From positions 1,488,001-1,552,000 of the forward strand of contig JAHBBC010000013.1 in the NCBI GenBank assembly GCA_019915015.1: a stretch of 64,000 bases of DNA. Reading direction: 5' to 3'. Positions 14,429 to 26,060 of the stretch are shown one piece after another; position 1 is the stretch's first letter, and each line of letters opens with the position of its first letter. Under the pieces are notes generated by a model. It saw only the letters and a list, made by a program, of their open reading frames with translations, searched no databases and was not told the DNA's origin. A program made the translations under genes and the position numbers. Source of the DNA: Auriscalpium vulgare. Taxonomy: Eukaryota > Basidiomycota > Agaricomycetes > Russulales > Auriscalpiaceae.

Positions 14429-15719
14429 ATGAGCGAATCCACAGGCCTCTCGCGGCGACGGGTCAACCAGTCCGTGTCCTCGTCGCCAGGCCACACACTT
14501 TCCGACACCAACGGCCATGCGTCCTCTTCAACTCCTCCACCAACGGCTACGCATGGCGGCTCCGCCTTTGCTGGCGGCAGCAAAATAGCCTACGACCCTC
14601 GCGACATAGAACGGGATGACGAGGAGGCGAAGCTCGGAGGGCGGCCGCCGAAGCTGACGCTGATGGAGGAGGTGCTGCTGCTCGGGCTGAAGGACAAGCA
14701 GGTGCGTTGTGCGATCATGCATCCATCATCGTGTCCTAGTCGTCTTCGGGCGCCGCCCGGTCCTACTGGGGACGGTTTCTCTCTACACCGCTGACGTTGC
14801 TGGCAGGGCTACCTGTCGTTCTGGAATGACAACATTTCATATGCGCTGCGCGGCTGCATCCTCATCGAACTCGCACTGCGGAGACGAATCGCCGTTTTCA
14901 AGGATCCAAATCGGCGGCGGCTGCCCATCTCAGAGCGCCTCATCGAGGTCATCGACGACCGGCAGACTGGAGAGACTATCCTCGACGAGACGCTCAGAAT
15001 GATGAAGGCGCAGGAGCCTATAGAGCGCATGTCGGTAAACAGCTGGATAGACCTGCTCAGCGGTGCGTCAACCTACAGTTATGCCAGCGAATCTAGCCTC
15101 ATTCCAGTACTGGTCAGGCGAAACCTGGAATGTTCTCAAAATTGGATTCCAGCTCAAGCAGGTGCGCGAGCGCCTCGCCAAGGGCCTCGTCGACAAGGGT
15201 GTCCTGCGCACCGAAAAGCGCAACTTCCTCCTCTTCGACATGGCGACGCACCCCGTCGCCGACCTGCGGGTCAAGGACGCCATCGTCCAGCGCGTCGTCG
15301 CTCTGCTCACCGCGTCCACCTCCGCCGTCCCATCCGCGGCGCTCGACCGATCCGGCACCCAGATGCGCGCCCTCCGCGCCGTCTGCCTCGCGTGCGCAGC
15401 CTACGCCGCGAGCGTGCTCGACAACGCCTTCGGGCGCCTCGGCTATGAGGAACGCGAGGCCGCGTTTGCACGCTGTGATGACGTCCTCGCCGAGTTTGCC
15501 GTGTGGCCGTTCGGCAGCGCCGGCGGGCCGACGACGGGCTCGCGGCGGCGCGAGGGGTCGCGGATCGGCATGGGAAGTGCAGCGGTCCATGGGCGCGAGG
15601 CCGTGCTGGGGCTGCTGCAAGAGGTGCGCAAGGAGCTGTTGGGCGGGGACGAAGATCTGAGTGCGGAGCTGGTTGCGGGCGTGCTGGAGGTCCTGAGCAA
15701 GCTGGATTCATTGCTATGA
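14429..15719 (+). CDS. VPS74: VPS74/GOLPH3 family Golgi phosphoprotein
   Basis: Cytosolic PI4P-binding adaptor that keeps glycosyltransferases in the Golgi. Three exons join in phase: 14429-14701, 14807-15062 and 15118-15719; 376 residues. The first ~65 residues are a Ser/Thr/Pro-rich variable tail. The GPP34 fold follows: [66 protein letters not shown], the helix with [20 protein letters not shown] (the PI4P/oligomer region with its basic patch) and [10 protein letters not shown]. The C-terminal helices include [13 protein letters not shown], interrupted by a short Gly/Ser/Arg insertion. Membrane binding at the trans-Golgi is inferred from the family. Confidence 0.94.
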
Positions 15720-16014
15720 TGCTCTCTCGCCTTTATTTGATTGTGCGTTAGTGTTGTGTTGTCGCTCTATACATATGGACGTCTTCTGATTGTAATGGCA
15801 ATAACCCTGTGTCCACGGCGTCAAACGCTCGTACAATTCACTACCGTCGGGGCTTCCTAAGTAGCAGCTTCGCCGGTTTCTGATCTACAAGAAGTCTTCC
15901 AATATATTGCAATTCCCAGCCATTATAGTGTTAGAATATGTGGGCTACCAAACCCGCGTCCGTCATTCTCCGCCAGGCATACTTTTATAGCGCACCAAAT
16001 AACGCAGGACCAAC

Positions 16015-18264
16015 TCATACACACTGCCTCGGCGGCAGATCGCGGTCAGCCCGCCGCCTTGCGTCCCGTTCATCCTTCAGGTTCGCGATCTCATTCAAGC
16101 GCACTTCCTTGAACGGCCATGTCAAACAGTTGCCCCCGCTCCGCCGGGTCTTCAGCCCCATATCCGCCAGCAGATCGTCGTTCCACTGTGGCCACCTACA
16201 CGGCCAATCGTCAACCACCATGATAAGCGCGGTACAGCTGTGGAGAACGTACGTCCAGAACGCCGCCGAGCTAGAGTAGCTCTCGTTCAGGTATTGCAAC
16301 ATGTCAGGATACCGCCGGCGCATCCACGCCGCATTCCGTTCAGCCTGCGCGACCGCCTCGTCCACGCTTGCAGGTATTTGCATCTGATCGCCGAGAAAAT
16401 ACGACGAGATCCAGTGCGCAGAGACCTCGCACGTCAATGTGTTGAAGTTCGTGATCTATGTCAACGCCGAGATCCAGTGAGGCTCTGAGCAAATATAGCC
16501 CTCCATGGGTACGCACCACGGCACCGTTGATAGCAAAATCGCGGCGGAGGATATTCTTGGCGGGAACGAGGCCGCGGATGATGAGCGCGTCGGCCTGTTC
16601 GCCCTCAAAATAAGCCGAGGGCGGGTTACGCAGAGACTTGTAGTCCCAGCGGTATTTCGCAGCGCCCTCCGAGAGCGGATGGCGATTGAGGCCGAGCTCC
16701 TCTCTCGTCTCCTCTTCACCGATGCCCGTCAGCGCGTTATTTGTCGCTGCAGAGGGTATCACGCACCGTCAAATATGGACAGCCACGACGAGACATACCC
16801 CGTCGCGAGCACCACCGCATCCGCTTGCAGCATCCGTCCGTCCGCCAGGACCACGCTCTGGCCGTCATTCCCGAAGCGCTCGACGCGCGCCGGGGCCACT
16901 AGGTCGATCTTCCCTGCATTCACCACCGCGTGGAAGCGTACGGGGTCTGGCACGCCCTCGTCCTTCGTCACGCTCCAATACGGTGAATGTGCGCGGCGGA
17001 GAGGCGAGTCCGCGGGAATCTTGAGCGCTTTGAACTGGGCAGGATGATAAGTATGAGATCCGGTGGGAAGCGCGAAGGTGAATGTGGAGGTCACGCACAG
17101 ACTGTTCGGTCATGTGTTTCCAGAAGGAGTTCACGATCTTGCTGCCGAGCCATGTTGTATGGAGGAAACGTCTAGATGGTGTCCCTGTCAGCGAGAAGCG
17201 CGGCTGGCCAGGCCCCACTCACTCCAGCCCGGTGTTCAGCTCCAAGTGCGGCGAGAAAGCGGAGACAAATCTAGAGTGCGTTCAGCGTCGCGGCTTTCCT
17301 GACAGAGAGCACGTACCTGCTCTTCCGGATGCACTTTGGAAGCGGCTTGGCGGTTGCCAGAAATGCGTCTGCGGTCCTGAACACCATTGTCACCTTTCGC
17401 CCACGGTTCGCGAGATACGCCGAGATGCTGGGGACGCAGCAGCCAGCCGGCGAATTAACAGGATAAGCTTTAGATCGAGTGGCGGACGTACTCTTGTGCC
17501 GACCTTCCGCCACCAACGACTACTATTTGGCCAGTCTCGTCATCGCTGACGCTCTCCAGCGACTTGCGCGACGGAACGAGCTCGTCGATGTGGTGCTTGA
17601 AGTCTCGGGAGTGCACTACTGGGCCGTGGAAGTGCGCGGCCTGAGCTGCGGCTGGTGACAGCGCGTCTGGTATTCGAGCATTGCTGCAGCCCTGTGTCAA
17701 AAGCCCGCTCGTCAGCGCGCACGTTCGTTCGAGCGAGACGTGTTCACTTACCCCAGTGCACAGGACAATCCGGGCGTACCTCAGCGTTTCTGACACACCA
17801 CTTACAGCATCTCTCACTTGAACGCGCCAGCCCTCTCCCGACGCATCGCGTCGGACGTTCACGACCTCGGTATTGAATCGGAACTTGCCTTCCAGATACG
17901 TCTCGCCGAACTTTCGCATGTACCACTTCAGATCGTGCCCGCTCAGTCGACCACCTCTCGATTCGGGGCTCATGGGGAAACACGAGAAGCTAAACTCTCC
18001 GTGAAGGCTGTCGGTATGCCATCAGCGCGCGAAAGCACGGTAAAGATAACCAGGGACGCACTTATTGACCTGCAGCCCTGTATAAACGCGGTCTTCCATC
18101 CACACGCCACCCACCGCCCTATCTCGCGTAAGGATTTCCAGATCCGCGAACCCGTCTTGTAGCAGCGTATGGGCAGTTATCAGGCCGGCGAGGCCGGCGC
18201 CAATGACGCCTACGGACTTGACGTGGGGACCATCGCGAGCGGGTTTGAGTTCGGGGGTAGACAT
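16015..18264 (-). CDS. Flavin-containing monooxygenase (FMO/BVMO-like)
   Basis: Predicted FAD- and NADPH-dependent monooxygenase; the substrate cannot be told from sequence. Nine exons join in phase: 18062-18264, 17752-18007, 17492-17691, 17317-17427, 17223-17270, 17099-17171, 16767-17034, 16517-16713 and 16015-16455; 598 residues. Residues ~15-35 carry the FAD-binding GAGLAG motif. Then come VNNLHGEFSFSCFPM, VLCTGGCSNARIP, the FMO-type identification motif FHGPVVHSRDFK, the NADPH-binding VVGGGRSAQD, FVSAFSPHLELNTG, FLHTTWLGSKIVNSFWKHMT, VLATGYVSSWLSIFDEETRE, and the C-terminal CEVSAHWISSYFLGD block typical of fungal members. Exons 5 and 6 are very short, and their acceptors (CTCTAG, CATCTAG) were chosen from protein continuity. 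A longer in-frame start exists 42 nt upstream. Likely secondary or xenobiotic metabolism, by inference only. Confidence 0.88.
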
Positions 18265-18327
18265 AGAGGAGTGCACACGTGAGGGGAAGGGAGGAACGAA
18301 CACCACACCGCGCCAGATACGGTGGTA

Positions 18328-18334
18328 CTTTATA
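18328..18334 (-). promoter_or_regulatory. TATA box of the monooxygenase gene
   Basis: TATAAAG on the minus strand, about 64-70 bp before the ATG at 18264 and after a GC-rich tract; spacing suits a TATA box with a short leader. Confidence 0.45.
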
Positions 18335-21300
18335 TCCTCGCCCCCTCCGGGAAGTCATCCAATTGACGTACGTGCTCCATGAGATTGACGCCGTGCAGGA
18401 AAATCGCCTCACGTTCTGCTCGAGGCCTGAGGACGGCTGCCCAGCCGGATCTTCCATTGTAAGGTGTAGCGCACAGCAGCGCGCCCGCATGCACTGATAC
18501 AGGACCTAGGTCGGGAAGCCGATAGCGTAGGCCACGCTGGGACCCTGGATCTCTCTGGGACACCAATCGCAAACCCCGAAGGCAAGAAGGGCCCGCCAGT
18601 GCGATGTTCTGACGACGGGCAGGATCAGTTGACACGTCTGCTTGTCCAGCAGAGCAACGTACGCACCTTTCTTGCTCCCGCAAACGCTGGCAAGCACACT
18701 GCAGGTACTAACCGGGGTTTGCTATAGCCGCTGGCGTGGCACGGGCTGATCCAGCATGGCAAGGACGACAAGTGAAAGAGCCGCGGCGGACACGCCTGCG
18801 GCATGAGGCAAATTTGCCCCCAGGTGAAATTCCCACGTCCGTCTTGTTCATCCCACCAAACGCTCACCCTGGCATCAAGTTACCAGAACCGAACAATAAC
18901 AGCAGCGGGGGCTATGATATGCTGTGATCTTACGTCGGTCGAAATTTATCGGAGCTATGTAGGAAATCAACAGCCTCTCTACCGCCGAACGCGTCAATTT
19001 CGCGATCGCCTCAGCTGCTGCTAGTGATGCCTCCTGCACGCAGCATGCTCTTTAACGCCGCTTGTGCACCGCCTGGAACTGGCAGGACCTATGCGGGCAG
19101 GCGTCTGCTGTCGAGAGCTCTCGAGAGCGAGAACTTTGCCAGTGACGGAATCGTGCCGTGAAGCCCGCCTGCAGCCTCCCTCAGCTGAGCGCTGTCAAGG
19201 CAACTTCTATCAAGGTACGAAGATAATTCGTGCTCAGTATCGCTGTGCCCGCACTGACGGTCACCTGTATTTAGGACGGTCGGCATTGTGCTCCTAAACC
19301 CGAGTCGGACCGCCGGGCAGCGCTTGGTGGATGGACAATACCATGGAGAGCCGGCCGCAAGCCAAGATGTCGAACCATAATCCGACATCGACTTCATTAT
19401 CGCGAGCATACTGTATGCGAATCCATCCCCTTCCTCCTATATCCTGTCTTCCTCGCATGAAGGCTGAGCGGCGAACGGTCCCTAGTCAATGACTTCCTTG
19501 GAAGGGGAAGGTACTACCGACGCCTCACCGTGTAGAGCAATTGTTCGAGGTGCGCCCCGATTATTCGGCTCGTACTCAGCCGGTGAGGACAGCATACGAT
19601 GTGTTAGAGGCTCGACGCTCACGATCCCACGTCAGTTTTCACCGCAGAGCGACCGTCTCCCTTTTCCCTCGGAAAGCGCTAGGGCATCGTGCTCTTTCTG
19701 CCCGTGATTATGGACGGGCAGAGCATGCGAGTGTATTAAATACTCCGAAAGTACGACCGACACGCCATCGTGGAGTGCAGCGCGTCGCGCCCCGATTTCT
19801 TGGAATGTACCCAGCAGGTGAGGACAACAAATAATATCCTGGCGGGTCAACGCTGACAATATTACATCAGAAATATTCGTCCGCAGGGCATCCGTTCTGC
19901 AGCCTTCCATTTTCCTCCACCGCGAAAAAATCCCCTTTCACGTAGGATCGACAATGGCAATATCGCCGCCCTTTCGATTGCCTTGGTCACGGCACTGGAT
20001 CCATTTCCATTCGATTGTCATTCTTATGATAAAGGTTACCATTGTCGCAAGCCCACGCCTCACTGGAAGCCACCGTCCCGTGGCACTCCGCTCCCAAGAG
20101 GTATAAAATGCTTCGCATTCAGCCAAGAGTAAGATCGTCGAGGAAACAACACTCTAAGCCTCAGCCCCTCCCCCATAGCCTGCCATCGACTCTTCTTTCA
20201 TCCGCACTCATGGTCCTTGTACCCGCGCTACAGTCCCACCTGTAGCAGAGCGAGCGTGGACTGGCGGAGACTGAGTGAGCATTTTTCGGTTTCTTTAAGA
20301 TACTGACCCAGCTCACCTTCGTGTTTCAGCAGATGGCAGGCGAGGCGGGGGTCGCGTGCGTTGAGGGTGGCGCCTCAGCGAGCGCGAGGGGAATGCTGTC
20401 GCTTCCGTAGCACGGCTGCTAGGGGGGCCGGGCGCCTTGAATGCGGGTCAGTGCGCATGCCTCTCTAACAACGACTGGATCTAACGCACCTCCTTCGTAG
20501 CAACATCGCGGACGACCCGCGCGCGGCGCAAGCAGCATCCGATGAATGAAGTCCAGCTCACGCCGGAACTTCGGTGGCGCGGCGCGGACTGCCTGCCTGG
20601 TGCATGCTGTGGAAACGGGTCAGTGCCAACATTTCTCAGCACAACATGACCATCGAACTGAATGAATTTGACGCACCTGTGCAGCGATATGGCGGACTAC
20701 ACACGCACGGCGCAAGCAGCACGCGTGTTCGCCGCGATCGCAGGGCTCAATGCGTACCCAAATATCCGAGGGGAGTCGGGCATAGCGCACGCAATGAGCC
20801 ATGTCATCCTCGCCGAGAGAGCGGGTCCGTAGGCAGGACAGACCCCCGACACACCCTGTCATTGGAACGGCAGATATATCGTAAGTGTTCGTGTCCGTCG
20901 TGCGATGGGTGATTCACCCACATTTGCCAGCCCTGTTGCAGCAGGGCTTCCACGGACGGTGTGGGAGGGCCAGATCCATTCGGCGCTGGACTCTGTAGGA
21001 GGGGCCTGCTCTCGGCGAGGAGGCTTGAGCGGAGCATGCGCGGTCTTTATACGCTCGTTATCCTGTACGGCCTCTTTGTGCTACGTTGATCCTTTGAACT
21101 CGTTTGTTCACTGTCGCCTTCGCTTGTGTGGCTTTGTGGTCACCCTGGGTGGATCTGGATCGCCTCAAGCTGTTCCCGCGCCGTGTTGTTTCTGCCGGTG
21201 AAAGGGGGGACTGTCGTACAAGACGGTGTACGGAAGAGTTCGGCATTGGGTTCGAGTAGGTCTCCGGACTGTATGCGCACACGTGACCGCGAATTCAGTC

Positions 21301-22296
21301 ACTTACTCAGATACTTACTGCGCGCCCACTCTTCCATCGTACCTCCATGTTCTCGTTCATGCATAATGTCGTTATCGCCGGTCTTCATCCAATATTCTAA
21401 TCAGCAATTCCAAAGGAGGATGCCGCGTGCGACGGGTTGCCTGGGGAGGCCGCGACGGCCGAGATAGAGGTTAATGACTGTACGTGAAGCAGCTGCGCAC
21501 TACTTGTGTACTTATCATGGCATTCGGTGCTTCCGTCTTGAACATTTGAACTTTGTTGTCCACTTATATACTTCCCTACTCGCCACAGACGCCACGCTCG
21601 CCTCGACCGTCCGTCCCCGCTGTCGATACCCAGAAAACCCCGCGCCCATTCCCGCACCCTGCACTCGCGCCCCCGTCTATGTCCAGCAACAAGTCGACAT
21701 AGCATCGAACATGGATTGAATGCATCGATACTGTCGGGCCCGGCGAGTCCGTGGGACATCAGCCGCGACACCTCTCGCCCCGACATCGGCGTCAAACGAA
21801 ACAAGCAGTCTGCCTCCGCCCACAGCCTACTGGCACCTTGTCCAGGCATCGCGACCCCGCCTCTGGACGCGTCGCGACGACGAGCTGCCAGTGCTGCTGT
21901 CCTGGTTACGCGCGCGTGACCGGTGACCCGCCGATGTGACACCCGCAGGCGTTGTCCTGTCGGCGGCTCGCTCGCTTGACCTCTTTCCTCTCCCTCCGCT
22001 CGGCCGATCTCTCTTTTCTTTCCTGGCCGTGGCTGGCTCACGACGCCGCGACATCCACCCTCGTTGTACGGACGCCCGACGCCAGCGCAGGCGCGCCACG
22101 CGTGCGTGTGGTCTCTGTTGTGCGCTGTTTTGATCGCTGATATCGCACACTGTTCTTTTCCCGCCACGCCCTTCCTCCTCTCCGCCGCCTCCTCCTCCGC
22201 CCCGTCCTCTCCCCGCGTCCTCTCCTCCCTCCCCGCGCCTCGTGCGCTTACGATTTTCACGACCGCGCGGCAGCGATACCCCACCCACCCCCACCC
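18335..22296. other. Gene-free stretch
   Basis: About 4 kb with only short frames in all six directions. A frame from 20687 (start MADYTRTAQAARVFAAI) looks briefly protein-like but does not extend. A TATA-like TATAAAATG lies near 20101. The long minus-strand frames at 21.4-22.9 kb are antisense to the 5' region of the CHS7-like gene and have no recognisable content. Confidence 0.5.
19508..19856 (+). repeat. Two diverged direct repeats of ~115 bp
   Basis: Segments at about 19508-19625 and 19747-19856 share, in order, GAAGGTACTACCGAC / GAAAGTACGACCGAC, GCGCCCCGATT, AC.CAGC.GGTGAGGACA and TCAACGCT-like ends. They look like an old tandem duplication in otherwise featureless DNA. Confidence 0.6.
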
Positions 22297-23662
22297 ATGG
22301 CCCGTTTTGGCGACTTCGAGACGCTCTGCCACCGCACGCCGTCCTATCCGTGGTGCAACCTTTTCTACCGCCAGGTGCGCCCTCCTCTCCTATCTTCGCG
22401 CTCCCAAGCTGACATTGGACTTGAATTGGCAGCTCGAACACCATGCCCCGCTTGCGCTCACAGGCCTCTCCGCAGACCGCAGCTCTGCGCCCGTGGGCGT
22501 GAACCCCTCGTGCGGGACACTGCGCTCGGGCACACACGGCTCGATAGGCAACGTTGCGAACATCGTCGCGTGCGCGCTCAGCATCTGCGTCACGGGCGTG
22601 CTCATCTGGCTGTGCAGCAGGCGGAAGGCCGCCGTTGGTGCGTGCTCTCTCTTCCCTTTCTTTTTTTTCGCTCGCTCGCGTGCGTCGATAGCACTCCATA
22701 CGCACGCGCATTGTCATCATATCCAGCCAGAGACGCGTCATACTGACTTGCTTGCGTGCAGGCCGCATCGAGCTCCGGCTCTTCCTCATCGCGTACCTCC
22801 TCACGCTCCCTCTACAACTCGTCACGACCGGCGCATTCCTCACACAAGGCACCGGCGCGCTCGCCGCGCTCTCCGCCGTGCATGCAGGCGCGGTTGCCGC
22901 GCTCTTCTGGGCGCTGCTCGGCAACGCGCTTATCGCAACGCAGGTGGTCGAGGACGGCACGTTGGCCGCGCTCGTTGTGCGTATTCCCCTTCCAAATATG
23001 AGGATCAGATGGGTGCTGATGCGCGGATCTGTGGGGTCAGCCGTTTGGGTTTTTTTCCGCAGCGTTCTTCGCGGCGACGACGTACATCGCGCTCGACGTT
23101 GCGTTCTCGTGGACGTCCGTGTTTGGCCCGTCGAGCCCGCCCGCGTCGCTGCATAGCATCCCGCTGTTCGTGCTCACAAGCATATGGCCGTTGGTGTGCG
23201 TCCCCCTCCCGCCCTCCCTTTTTGCACGCAGGGCTGATGGTTGTTCGTTGGGGGTGCAGGGCCGCGCTAGGGTACTTCCTCATTATGGGCTACATCGTCT
23301 TGTTCGTGCTGCGCGAGTCGCGACCCATGTGGTTCTACGTGCTCGCAGGCATACTGTTCGTGCTCAGCCAGCTTGACTACTTTCTCCTCAACAAGGTCAT
23401 ATGCGACGTACGTCTCCCTACAGCCTCCGCTCTGCGATCACTGACCCTGATCATGTACGTACAGGGCGCGAGCGCGAAAATTGACGGCTCGTTCATCGCG
23501 ACGATCCTCGAGACCGCGGCCGTCGTCACGCTATTTTTCGCATGGAAGAGCATCACAGAAGGTGCGTCCCTGGTCTTTCTCCCTTTCTCCCGTTCTCCTC
23601 TCGGCCCGCCGACTGATGCGCGCGTAGAATCGTGGGACGATGACATCTATTACCCCCGCTGA
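22297..23662 (+). CDS. CHS7-type chitin synthase export chaperone
   Basis: In yeast, Chs7 is an ER membrane protein needed for export of chitin synthase III; the role here is inferred from family. Seven exons join in phase: 22297-22374, 22433-22637, 22762-22980, 23063-23195, 23260-23407, 23465-23561 and 23628-23662; 304 residues, close to yeast Chs7. The N-terminus (MARFGDFETLCHRTPSYPWC) is the family hallmark. About seven hydrophobic helices follow, including ANIVACALSICVTGVLIWL, RLFLIAYLLTLPLQLV, FLIMGYIVLFVLRESRPMWF and YVLAGILFVLSQLDYFLL. The conserved DGSFIATILETAAV and an acidic tail ending DDIYYPR close the protein. The exon 3 donor (GTATTC) is weak but needed for phase; the better-looking GTGCGT 4 nt earlier would shift the frame. 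Confidence 0.92.
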
Positions 23663-23938
23663 GCGTGGGGCTGGGGTACAGGCTACCTCGTTATCGTTAT
23701 CGAAGTTGTCAGTGTATGTGCTGTAGTGTTTTGTTTTCTTGACGCAATGTTTTTTTTTGACATCTTCGACGGTCGACGCGTGCCAACTGCATGGGCAAAG
23801 GTGGGCGGTGACTTGTTTGACATTAGTTGGACGAGCGGCTTATCGCCGGCAGCCGCTCCAGCCGCCGGGCCGTATGTTGCAGCCAGACACAACTTGCAGG
23901 ATACAACAGCGCTAGCGCGGAATATCCAGCTCGATTCG

Positions 23939-25712
23939 TCACATATACACCTCTTGGTCCATGTCGTCCCAGGGCCAGTGAGCTATGATCTCCTCCCGTT
24001 TTTCCACCGACTCCACGCCCTCCAATGCCTCCTCCTTCGCATCCGCCAAGAACGCCACGGCACGCGCGTAGCGCTCAGTCGACACTCAGCCATCCTCCCC
24101 AAGGCACCCACGGCCTGCAACAAATCGAAGCGCTTGTCCAATCTACCCAGTTCTTTTTTCAGCACCGCCGCCTCGCGTCGATCCTCCGCGTCGAACTCGA
24201 TGGGACACGGCACGTCTGCTCCCGCAAGCTCCTTCCACTTTTCCGTTGCTTCAGTCAGCGCGACCTTCAGGTTGAAAGTCTCGCCCTCCCCCTCCCAAGG
24301 GGCACCACCCTGTAGGAAGAGACGGCCGCGGAGCTCGTGCATGGGGTCCGTGGAGGCGGCGTAATGGGACGGATTGCACTCCTCCGTGTTGTTGACGTAG
24401 AGCTCTGATAGAGACGGCAGTGTCGTAGACTGCGAGACGTGGAAATCGTAGTCCTGGAAGTGTGCAGGAATGCCGGCGAGGAGGAACATGGGCAGTATAC
24501 AGGCTTGTTGCCAGTCGATTAGGCCGACGACTTGGCAGCCGGAGTCTGGCGAGCGCGACACGATGATGTTTCGCTTCTGGAGGTCTGGATGACGGATGCA
24601 GAAGCGACTGAGGGTGGCGTCCCTCGGGACGAGTGACGGCGTGATGCTGAGGTACCGCTCCAGGTTCTCAACGTGGGACGACGGCAGCTGTTGCTGGAAC
24701 CGGTGAGCAGACCTCCTCTCACGCCGCGGCGGCAGAATCGGTTGTCCGAACTGCGTCAGGTAGGCGAGCACCTTGCGCGCTGCTGCTTCGAGAGCTGCTT
24801 CAGCGCTTTGATCTATAGTTATCGGGTAGTTGGAGGACAAAATAACGAAAAGGCAGAAAACGGCGCACACGGTCCTCGATCCACGTCGAGCTTTGCCCTT
24901 CTCCCGTACCACAGCAACAGCGTCGTATCAGGACCGACGCAGAAACGCTCGTCGTCCAGCGGTATGCCCAGCCCCTATTCCAAGTCTTTGGTAAAATATA
25001 GGCTTCCGCCGGCGGGGAACGGCAGCGCCATCATCTGTGACTCGAGTTGAGTGAGCTGGCGGACGACAGAAATGATTTCCTGGTCGCCTAGGCCTGACCA
25101 AACGTCGCTGAGCACGGAGCCCTGAACGAACTCCATCAGAATGTACGCGGATCGCGCAGCGTTGTCCGAGTCAGGCGAGTACCCGTATATCTTGGGAGCG
25201 GGCAGCCCGGCGGAGCACAGGTATTCGATGGTGGCAACGGCGTAGTACTTTGGGACGGTCATTGGGTACGGGATACGGGCGACCAGCTGCCGACCGTCGC
25301 GGAGAGCGATGAGAAAGGTGCGATTGAATCCACCCTCGGCAAGCTTCGATAGGCTCACGACGTCGGAAAGACCTTGATTGACGGACTCCGCTGCTAGGCG
25401 ACGTAGCCCATCGACATCGAAAGCGACCCTCCGCTCCTCGAGGCGAAGAGCTTCGTTATAGCTGAATGGTATAGAGATTGCGGTTGAGAATGTATGTAAT
25501 AGAACAAATGTATGACACTTACATCCAGCGCCCCGATGTGTAGTTGAAGAGATCGTTTCGAGAAGCCGCGATGGGGCCAGTGGACAGTCTGGCGCGACCG
25601 TGTGGTACTAACGTGTCGTGGTGGAGACGGCGCTCGGGAAGTAAGAGGATAACTGTCGCAGAGAGACCGGATATTTGAAGGGGACCAGACTTGCCTTTCC
25701 AAGGCAGAGCAT
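23939..25712 (-). pseudogene. APH/choline-kinase-like phosphotransferase pseudogene
   Basis: Inverted copy of the intact gene at 26061-27918. Most of the protein is still readable: EGGFNRTFLIALRDG, VARIPYPMT, FCIRHPDLQKRNIIVS and VVGLIDWQQA. Lesions against the intact copy: (1) the first exon shifts frame; (2) a 12-nt in-frame deletion between GTTGCC repeats removes four residues before TIEYL; (3) another 12-nt loss after FTKDLE leaves an in-frame TAG (near 24977); (4) about 24 residues are missing after PSL in the C-terminal half; (5) a 1-nt loss near GALG shifts the frame, and the old frame then holds a TGA, although the end (HWPWDD..YM) is still recognisable. It is very unlikely to make an active kinase. 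Confidence 0.85.
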
Positions 25713-26060
25713 ACCGATATCATGTCGATGGAGGTTAGGGGAAGAAGGCAACTGACGATGCCAACTCTCTAACCAATCTCAGTCATCGCCCTATTGACTT
25801 CGTTTTCATGGCGCTCTTCACTGCACGCTACCTCAACATGCGCAAAGTCGTTAAATTACTCGTCACCTTCGCCGTCATCGCGCCTCGCTGTCCCGGAAGT
25901 GCTACCAGCACGACCGTGGCCGCCGTCAGGTAGACGGTAGCAACGGCCCGGGGCGGGCGGCGGCCCGTCCGGTGCGGCACTCGGACACCGACAGACGCTT
26001 GCCTTCTTGAAGTTCTTCAAGTTCCCCCAACGCTACCTCACCCACCTCAAGTAGATTGGT

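Noticed and set aside
16713..16766. A 20-nt intron in the monooxygenase gene (GTGCGT to CTGCAG)
   Set aside because: Too short for splicing; a 53-nt intron ending GTGAAG restores the conserved IFDEETREELG.
21397..22960. Two long minus-strand open frames (311 and 377 codons)
   Set aside because: Antisense to the upstream and coding region of the CHS7-like gene; Arg/Gly-rich composition typical of GC-rich shadow frames; no motifs.
22064..23662. A 532-codon plus-strand open frame
   Set aside because: It runs through several introns of the CHS7-like gene; the spliced seven-exon model gives the conserved protein.
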